Assembly (NCBI GenBank): GCA_902651635.1
Contig: CACRSC010000014.1
Location: forward strand, 165,957-203,804
Direction: 5' to 3'
From: Mastigamoeba balamuthi
Taxonomy: Eukaryota; Evosea; Mastigamoebida; Mastigamoebidae
DNA length: 37,848 nucleotides
The notes under the pieces were generated by a model that was not told the DNA's origin, searched no databases, and saw only the letters and a list, made by a program, of their open reading frames with translations. Made by a program: the position numbers and the translations under genes. Of the stretch, positions 31,895-37,848 are shown in pieces. Every line of letters starts with the position of its first letter. Positions within the stretch are counted from its first letter, which is position 1.

Positions 31895-32505
31895 TCAGTG
31901 GCTCGTGAGAAAGTCAGCTGTTTCTTTCCCGTGATGTCCAGCAGTACCTTCCACCACTTGACTCGTCAGCAGTGAGTGCACTGTCCCTGTGAGGCACATA
32001 TATTTGTCTGTGTATCTGTTTAACAGGCTGATTATCATGTGGTTATGATAAGGGGTGTGGCAGCATTTGATTGCTCTTTTAATAGTGATATAGTCCTTTG
32101 GATCAGCCATAACATCGTTCAGGCCAATAAAAGACACATCTGGGTTGTAAATCCCTCTTCAAACATCTCGAGGTCCATCTGCAGAGGACTGGTTGGGAGT
32201 AGCTCATCAGAGTTGGAGAGCCAGGAGTCCAGGTTTGCATTGCTCCAAAGAGAAGACTCTCTTTCTACATGACGAGTCACCTGCGTGATGTGCTTGCCAA
32301 GGTGTTTGATCTTCTTAGTAGTTCCCTTGATGGTGCTGAGCCTGTAGTGCAGCCCCTGAACATCAGCATCACAATTGAAGGGCGAATCTGGATGAACACA
32401 GTGCTTCAACCAGTTGTCGTTGTTCTTGGCAACTGAGATGAGCCTGGAATGCTGCTGGATTGATGACAGGGATGCCTTGCAGTGTGCCTTGATGCTTCTT
32501 ACCAT
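31895..32505 (-). pseudogene. transposase-like gene, minus-strand copy, broken
   Basis: An exon after a TTACAG acceptor (32506) reads IKAHCKASLSSIQQHSRL and on to LQMDLEMFEEGF, then needs one lost base to continue as NPDVSFIGLNDVMADPKDYI and KYMCLTGTVHSLLTS. A second break follows before VKWWKVLLDITGKK. The segment LTGTVHSLLTS..VKWWK.LL matches the plus-strand copy at 35176-35260. The 5' part of this copy is missing and replaced by repeat block B. Confidence 0.65.
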
Positions 32506-32589
32506 CTGTAAGAGTACAGTGTGTCATAACGAGTCAATTAGGTGAAGTTATGTTGTTTACTGGCACTTATGCTGGCAGGATCACATCAA

Positions 32590-33005
32590 GCACGTTTATG
32601 TGCCATAGTGGATCCAGTTTCGCTATGCAGTGCTATGCATGCTCTGCTGCATCGTGTAGCGGAAGTGAATTTCAGCAGCAGTGCATAGTGGCACCTGTGT
32701 AGCTGTGTGTAGCAGAGGTACCTCCACTACGCTGCATAGTGGAGAGCATGTAGCAATGCGTAGCAGAGGTACCTCCACTACGCACTGCCACGCAGGCTCC
32801 GCTACACCACATAGCAGAGGTACTTTCGCTACACGGAGTAGCAAAGGCACCTCCACTACACAGAGTAGCAGAGGCGCTACTGCTACACATTGCTACATAT
32901 GCTCCGCTCTGCAGCATAGCAGAGGTACCTCCGCTACATGGTGTAGTAAAGACAGGTGTAGCAGCATGTAGTGATGGGTGCATCTGCTACACTGTGTAGC
33001 AGAGC
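32590..33005. repeat. palindromic GCTAC/GTAGC repeat block B
   Basis: About 400 bp of the same motif family, here often as near-perfect palindromes centred on GGTACC, such as GTAGCAGAGGTACCTCCACT followed by AC. It separates the two antiparallel transposase-like copies. Confidence 0.85.
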
Positions 33006-33043
33006 CAATATTGCAATGATGTCATTTGCACACTGAGGCAGCA

Positions 33044-35434
33044 ATGCAGAAGGAATTGAGTGGAGCAGGCAATGTTGCAGGAACAGAAGAGCAAGGTGAG
33101 GTGAAACACACAGCTGCAGGTCAAGTACATGAGAGGAAGGACGGGGAGGACAAACCATATTGCTGCAGAACATGTGACAGATACTACTTGATGCAGTGTA
33201 ACCTGCAGAGGGCTGGCCACATGGGTGGTCACTACTGCTCCGAGAAGTGGAATGAAACATCTGGAAGATGGTCTTCTCTGTTGGTGACCAACAGGACTGC
33301 TGCGTGGAGCCAGGCCAAAGCAGCAGAGAACAAACGCCAGTATGTTGTGGGCAGCTTCAGCATAGGTTTGTACATTCAAAATAATTCTTTATTGAATTTT
33401 AACTGACATAATTATTTGGCAAAATAAACACAGCATCAAAGAGAGAGTGGAGCAGCTTGAGCCAATCGAGACAGTCACTTCCATAGTGGCTGAAGCAATG
33501 AAGGGCGTTGTGGTGGACCAGGGGACCAAGCAGAGGAAGAGAGGAGAAGAGGAAGCAGAGAACCAGGAAAGACAACAGGAGGGCGTCTGTGGGGAAGCCT
33601 GGTATGCAGAAGGGACAGCAGACCCAGAGGCAGTGCCAGAGAGCTCATCTGAGGCAGAGCAGAGTGATGCAGGGACAGATGGCATAGCACTGCAGAAGGA
33701 GAAGCTGGAGCTCACAGCACAGGTGAGTTCGGAGGAGCTCAAGTACAGCTGTGTTACAGCACCTCAGACAGCACTCCAGACACTCAGAGAGTACCAGGCG
33801 AGAAGAGCAGAGCTGCAGGAGGCAGAGAGCAGCATTGAGATGAGGTACAAGGAGGCCATAGAGCATTCAGGGTCCGGAGACTACCTGGGACCAGTGCTCA
33901 AGACAGTTCAGAGGCCTCTGGAAGCCCTGCCTCTGGCCACACCAGCAGGACCCATAGCACCCCAACTCGTCATTCCAAAGGAAGTCCTCGCCCTCTGGAA
34001 GTTAGAGGGCAAGATGACTGATGACCAGATCGATCTGGTGGTTGCCTCCATCAACGGAAGGAAGAGAGCCTCGGCCACAGTCTCTAGCTACATCAAGCAG
34101 GAGTGCACTGGAGTGATACCCCAGGTGGGACCAGCAGTGGGAAAGGAGCTGCACAGCAAGCACGTCCTTCACAGCATCATTGGCTGGCTGCACATCGTGC
34201 TGAACATTGCGTGCATAGCACAGACGATTGTAGTCAGAGCTCCAGAGGAGGTAGAGGATGCAAAGGCAGACGTAGTGAACGAGTACTTCTTCAGTGCTGG
34301 GTTTCAGGAAGTGTGTGCCAGAGCCAAAACACTGCACAGATCCCTGGGGCAAGAAGGAGAGCCAGTTTTCATTGCTCTGAAGGAGTATCATGACAAGGCC
34401 CAAGTTCACAAGGGAAGTGAGAAGTCGTGACTGGTCAAGATCCTGAACATGACAAGGAATTGTGCAGGGCTTCCCATGAACCAGCTGCTGCTGAGAGAGC
34501 TGAGTGGGCTGCCAAATGATATCCACGATGCCAGGGCCGACCTTCTGCCAGAGTTCCTGATCCTGTCTCGAATGAGAGTTAGAATGCTGTGTGGAGATCT
34601 TGGGATGTGCTGGGTGTATGCCTTTGTGGTGTCGCAGCAAGCAGATACCATGGAGCAGTGCAAGAACGTCTCTGTGAAATCCCCAGGGGGAATGGAGTCT
34701 GACAGGCCGTGCACAGACTGCCTGAGCAGTCGTAAGGACTTCTCTGACCTTAAGCTGACTGGGTGGAAGCCAAGAGATGTAGCACACTCCCAAATGGTGA
34801 TAGAGAGGGCAGCAAATACGCATACTATGGTGACTGCACATGCTGCACTGGAGGAAGTGGCCCTGACCATGACAGCTATCATCAACCCACAAAAAGGACC
34901 CGTTTCTCTGTCAGCCAAGAGAGCCGATGTATAAACTGCCATGGGACATGAAGCCAGTCCTTGCAGCTTTGATGCAGAGCAGCAGTGTCCTGGACGAGAC
35001 AGGAAGAAGAATTCTGGGCAACAGGATTGTGTGCCTCAGGAAGGAGCTCAGAAGCAGCATGGCCCCCAGACCAGTCACGGTCTTTGAGTCATGGAGGTGC
35101 TATGAGTACTTCAATTTCGCTGCTGTGGCACAGATTCTGTTGTGAGGACTGGTCCCAGATGAGTGGCTGAAGTACATGCACCTCACGGGGACAGTGCACT
35201 CACTTCTGACCAGTGGACTGTCTTGGTCAAATGGTGGAAGCTGCTGCTCAATGTTATGGGAAGGTGACAGCTGGAGCAGCTGCAGGAGATCTGCCCAGAG
35301 CAGACGGAGGACAGTGGTGCAGAGACGAAGAGACATCCAGAGTATGTACTGTACAGGCCTCTCTCTGTACAACAACCACCTCCCATGCCACTTCTCGGAC
35401 AACATAGAGAGGTTTGGGCCACTGCACGTCAAGC
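33044..35434 (+). pseudogene. large transposase-like gene, plus-strand copy, broken
   Basis: The first exon (ATG 33044 to 33365) carries a zinc-finger-like motif, CCRTCDRYYLMQCNLQRAGH. An intron 33366-33441 with an AAG acceptor keeps frame into a coiled-coil region (to 34427), followed by an in-frame TGA. The same frame goes on as LVKILNMTRNCAGLPMNQLL and DRPCTDCLSSRKDFSDLK to 34934. A frame change then gives YKLPWDMKPVLAALMQ, PVTVFESWRCYEYFNFAAVA, another TGA, PDEWLKYMHLTGTVHSLLTS, and after two more shifts VKWWKLLL and SLYNNHLPCHFSDNIERFGP. That end (W..YE...L..LP...  then N.H...H......GPL) resembles the C terminus of large DDE transposases of CACTA/Plavaka/KDZ type. Two stops and several shifts mark it as dead. 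It ends exactly at repeat block C. Confidence 0.6.
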
Positions 35435-35765
35435 AAGTTGCAGCACATAGCAGAGGCTTGCGTAGCGGTGCATAGTGAATGGTCGAACTACGCACTGCTA
35501 CGCAGGCCTTCACTACGCGCTGCTATGTAAGGTCCGCTACAGTGCATAGCGGAGGGTGCATAGCAGCACGTAGTTCTACCATCCGCTACGCACTGCTACA
35601 CAGGCCTTCGCTACGTGCCGCTATGCAGGGTCCACTACACTGCATAGCAGAGGGTGTGTAGCAGCGCGTAGTTCTACCATCTGCTACACACCGCTACGCA
35701 GGCCTCCGCTACGCACTGCTACACAGGGTCCGCTACAGTATGTAGCAGAACCGTTCACTACAGGC
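35435..35765. repeat. palindromic GCTAC/GTAGC repeat block C
   Basis: Two full and one partial unit of a 98-bp tandem repeat, marked by TAGTTCTACCAT at 35571 and 35669. The unit is the same one as in block A, in the same orientation, but with G/C in many places where block A has A/T (GCTACGC against GCTATGC). Confidence 0.85.
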
Positions 35766-35898
35766 TAGGCTGAATCAATTGCAATACAAATGAAATGAAA
35801 TTGAATCCATCAATCATTGTTTTGATGTCATTATGAGAGAGGGAGCAGGCAGCTTCAATCTGGGGGGAGAGCCTGTTCATAATGAACAGAAAAGGAAT

Positions 35899-36433
35899 TC
35901 AGTGTGTGGCGTGGGATCCTGCTGCAGCTGCAGGAGCTGCTGCAGGAGCAGCTGCAGCAGCTGCAGTCTCGGTGCCATGCACGGTCTGCTCCATGAGGTC
36001 CATGGCCTCGAGAACAGCCTGAGAGCTGGTGCGGGTCGTGCTGTGCCTGGGTCTCTTGGTCCTTGGTGTGCGTGGGGACTCTGCATGGGATGAGCTCGCC
36101 CTGCTCCTTGTGCATAAATTGTTAGTCATCAAAAAGGAAAGAAAGGGGAGAACTCACGACTCATTGGAGCGCTGGTTCCGCCAGACAGCCTGGATGTGCT
36201 CACAGACCCCCTTGTGAACAGTGGGGTTCTCTGTGAAGAATGTGATGAACTCGGAAGGCCAGACTGCCTGAATGATTTCGTCGAAGTGCATCTGAGTGTT
36301 TGTCCTGTTAATGGTTAGTATTAGAAAAACAAATGTAATGAAAAACGCACTTCCACTCGGGATGGTCCTTGAACAGTGGGGCGTAGTTAGCCTTTGTCCA
36401 CTGCTCAATCTGCGCAACAGTGGGCCTAGCCAT
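35899..36433 (-). CDS. 145-residue spliced protein of the island, function unknown
   Basis: Exons 36433-36351, 36304-36158 and 36106-35899 join in phase (introns 46 and 51 nt). The second intron ends in CACAAG rather than CAG. The product begins MARPTVAQIEQWTKANYAPL, has a Trp-rich helical front half (HFDEIIQAVWPSEFITFF, HIQAVWRNQR), a basic middle (SPRTPRTKRPRHSTTRTSS) that could enter the nucleus or bind DNA, and an Ala-rich tail. No family was recognised. Its ATG overlaps the TAA of the upstream minus-strand frame by one base (TAATG). The frames are intact, in contrast to the transposase-like copies. Confidence 0.65.
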
Positions 36434-36930
36434 TATTGCAGACAGAGCACTGGAGAAAGGGCCACTCTCGGGAGGGAGGTTGCCCAATCAGGGACTGTGT
36501 AAGCAGTAAGTGTCAAACCTCAGAAAAAAAAAGGGCATGAACCGGGAATGCTGCACATGATCTTCTCCCTGAGGGTCAGGTCCCTTATCTGCCTGCTGGA
36601 GTCCACGCTCTGCTGCAGCACGTCCAACCTTTTTTTCGAAAGATATATTTTAGAGTGTTAAGAGAAAATAAAGAGAGAAGGGACCTACTGGTTTATCAGT
36701 TCACGGAATGTGGCAGCGTTGAGAATCTGCAGGCCCTTGATGCCTGCCCTGACGTCTGCAAAAGTGCAGGGCAGGGCTGCCTGCTCCGAAGACGGCTCAA
36801 GGACAGGGGGTGGCGGGATGATGGTGATGATAGGCCCAGTGCAGCCCTTGATCCTCTGTTTCTTGTCCTTCTTCTTCTTGCTCTCTGCCGCACGAGAGCT
36901 GGTGCTCTGCACTTTTGGCTTGGGGTGGCT
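36433..36930 (-). CDS. basic spliced protein, 5' end unresolved
   Basis: An open frame from about 36930 to 36689 encodes a Lys-rich stretch (SRAAESKKKKDKKQRIKG), a Pro-rich stretch (ITIIPPPPVLEPSS) and FADVRAGIKGLQILNAATF. It splices over 36688-36629 (acceptor AAAAAAAG) to LDVLQQSVDSSRQIRDLTL. It then either stops at 36520 or, more likely, splices over 36542-36495 (T-rich tract, ACACAG) to reach a TAA at 36435-36433. The beginning is not defined; no good ATG lies in frame. The lysine cluster looks like a nuclear signal. Function unknown. Confidence 0.5.
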
Positions 36931-37000
36931 CGTTTTGTGAAGAATAAAAAGCTCACAAATGACATCATAGGGATTAGTGTTAGAGCAGGAGAAATCGGTT

Positions 37001-37226
37001 TATACTTCTGCTACAGTGCATAGCAGACCGTGTCGCTACGCACTGTAGTGGCACTTTGTGTGTAGTGGCGCATAGCAGAATGCGCTATAGTGCATAGCAG
37101 AACGTGCTATAGCACGTTCCGCTATGCGCTGCTACATTTATACTTCTGCTACAGTGCATAGCAGACCCTTCGCTACGCACTGTAGCGGCACTTTGTGCAT
37201 AGTGATGCATAGCAGAATGCGCTATA
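37001..37226. repeat. palindromic repeat block D, right end
   Basis: Two direct copies of an approximately 88-bp unit beginning TATACTTCTGCTACAGTGCA at 37001 and 37139. Its reverse complement aligns with the 113-115 bp units at 30.81-31.06 kb: GCATTCTGCTA...AAAGTGCC.CTACAGTG occurs in both. Blocks A and D therefore face each other. Confidence 0.8.
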
Positions 37227-37848
37227 AACAGAGGTTAAAACGAATTTTAAAAACTGTCAAAAATTTGAAAAAGGAAAAATCAGAAAACAGCAAGAAGTAA
37301 CGAAAAAGAGATGGGAAATGTAAACCTGTAGGATAAAAAAGAAAAGCACCAAAAAGAAGAAGGGAAAAACGGACTGAGCAGTTTCAAGTTGACAACATTC
37401 AAGAAAGAAAGAACCAAAATAAATTGCTTAGTCATATATTGCTTAATCGCCGGCGATTGAAGAATGAAATCCAAAAGAAGTCATAAGAAAAACGATAAGG
37501 AAACACAAAACCAATGAAAGAACATGTTTCAATAACTCTGAACAGAGTGAACCAGATTTAAGTAAGACTGAGAATGAAACTGTAACTCTATTTTGTCTTT
37601 CTCTTCTTGGAGACAGGAGAGAGTGCCTTGTTCGGTGCCTGGTCTGCTTCCTCTTCTTTCTCAGACTTGACTGTTTTCTTCTTTCTGGCTCTTGTTGCAC
37701 TCAAGTGGTTTCATGGGAGCCTGCACCTGTGTAGCTGACATGCTCTATGTTGAATTGTTAAAAGGAACAAAGAAGGAACAAAGAAAAATTGGCATCTTTC
37801 TCCCTGGGTTCCTCTGATGTTGAATGAACAGGAGGACAAAGCTCAGCC
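37227..37848. other. AT-rich flank, possible gene fragment
   Basis: Adenine-rich sequence without a long frame. On the minus strand, 37743-37588 could encode a short basic tail: ATG at 37743 gives MSATQVQAPMKPL, and after a one-base shift KKKTVKSEKEEEADQAPNKA runs to a nuclear-signal-like SKKRKTK and TAG. The shift makes it a fragment, or a piece of a gene with unseen exons beyond the window. Confidence 0.35.

Larger units (their letters stand above)
29774..37226. mobile_element. nested transposon island, probably CACTA/Plavaka-like
   Basis: An AT-richer region with four blocks of short palindromic repeats (see separate entries) interleaved with coding segments. Outer repeat units in the 30.81-31.06 kb part of the left block reappear in reverse orientation at 37.0-37.23 kb. 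It carries two antiparallel broken copies and one short relic of a large transposase-like gene, plus small spliced genes. The large gene's C-terminal signature fits big DDE-type transposases, and dense subterminal repeats are known in CACTA-like elements. The exact ends, the number of elements nested here and whether any is active cannot be fixed from this sequence. Confidence 0.5.

Noticed and set aside
33447-35145. Two in-frame TGA codons in the transposase-like gene read as possible stop-codon reassignment or readthrough
   Set aside because: TGA ends six of the eight well-resolved host genes, and the same locus also has frameshifts. Decay explains it better.

Overview
This is a eukaryotic nuclear window. 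Genes are interrupted by short spliceosomal introns (41 to 404 nt) and lie on both strands without operon structure. From 1 to about 29.4 kb the DNA is very GC-rich and gene-dense. It has near-canonical GT-AG introns, at least two GC-AG introns, and a tRNA-Arg. The gene content suggests a free-living, probably anaerobic or microaerophilic amoeba: an arginine-dihydrolase-pathway enzyme fusion, a Costars/LIM/RhoGAP cytoskeletal regulator, an auxilin-type PTEN-like protein and a USP14-type deubiquitinase. An archamoebid such as a Mastigamoeba-like organism would fit. That assignment is an inference from gene content, not a sequence match.

GC-rich part, left to right. A partial minus-strand gene (1-116) and a broken WD40 relic (about 249-640) come first. 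Next are a fused ornithine-type carbamoyltransferase/carbamate kinase (2145-4272) and a WD40-SAM-SAM-U-box E3 ligase of WDSUB1 type (4957-8889). An MBOAT lysophospholipid acyltransferase follows on the minus strand (11451-9569), then a 1251-residue Costars-LIM-long helix-zinc ribbon-RhoGAP protein (16955-12538). Two tandem paralogous DASS/SLC13-like transporters (19127-17249 and 24215-21817) flank a poorly resolved gene and a foldback repeat. The block ends with an auxilin/tensin-like PTEN pseudophosphatase (24926-26890), tRNA-Arg(ACG) (27067-26996) and a USP14/Ubp6 deubiquitinase (29381-27269). I resolved 30 introns in these eight genes by splice dinucleotides, phase and family alignment; every model closes in frame.

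From about 29.4 kb to the right edge the DNA is AT-richer and different in character. Four blocks of dense, short, palindromic GCTAC/GTAGC repeats (about 29.8-31.06, 32.6-33.0, 35.43-35.77 and 37.0-37.23 kb) alternate with coding segments. Those segments hold two antiparallel, frameshifted copies of one large transposase-like gene, a third small relic of it, and at least three small spliced genes with 41-63 nt introns. The C-terminal signature of the large gene resembles that of big DDE-type transposases (CACTA/Plavaka/KDZ-like). The repeat blocks resemble the subterminal repeat arrays of such elements. The best single interpretation is a nested transposon island inserted beside the deubiquitinase gene.

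The GC-rich genes do not form a pathway together, as expected for a eukaryotic locus. The carbamoyltransferase-kinase fusion is the one metabolic step pair that is physically joined.
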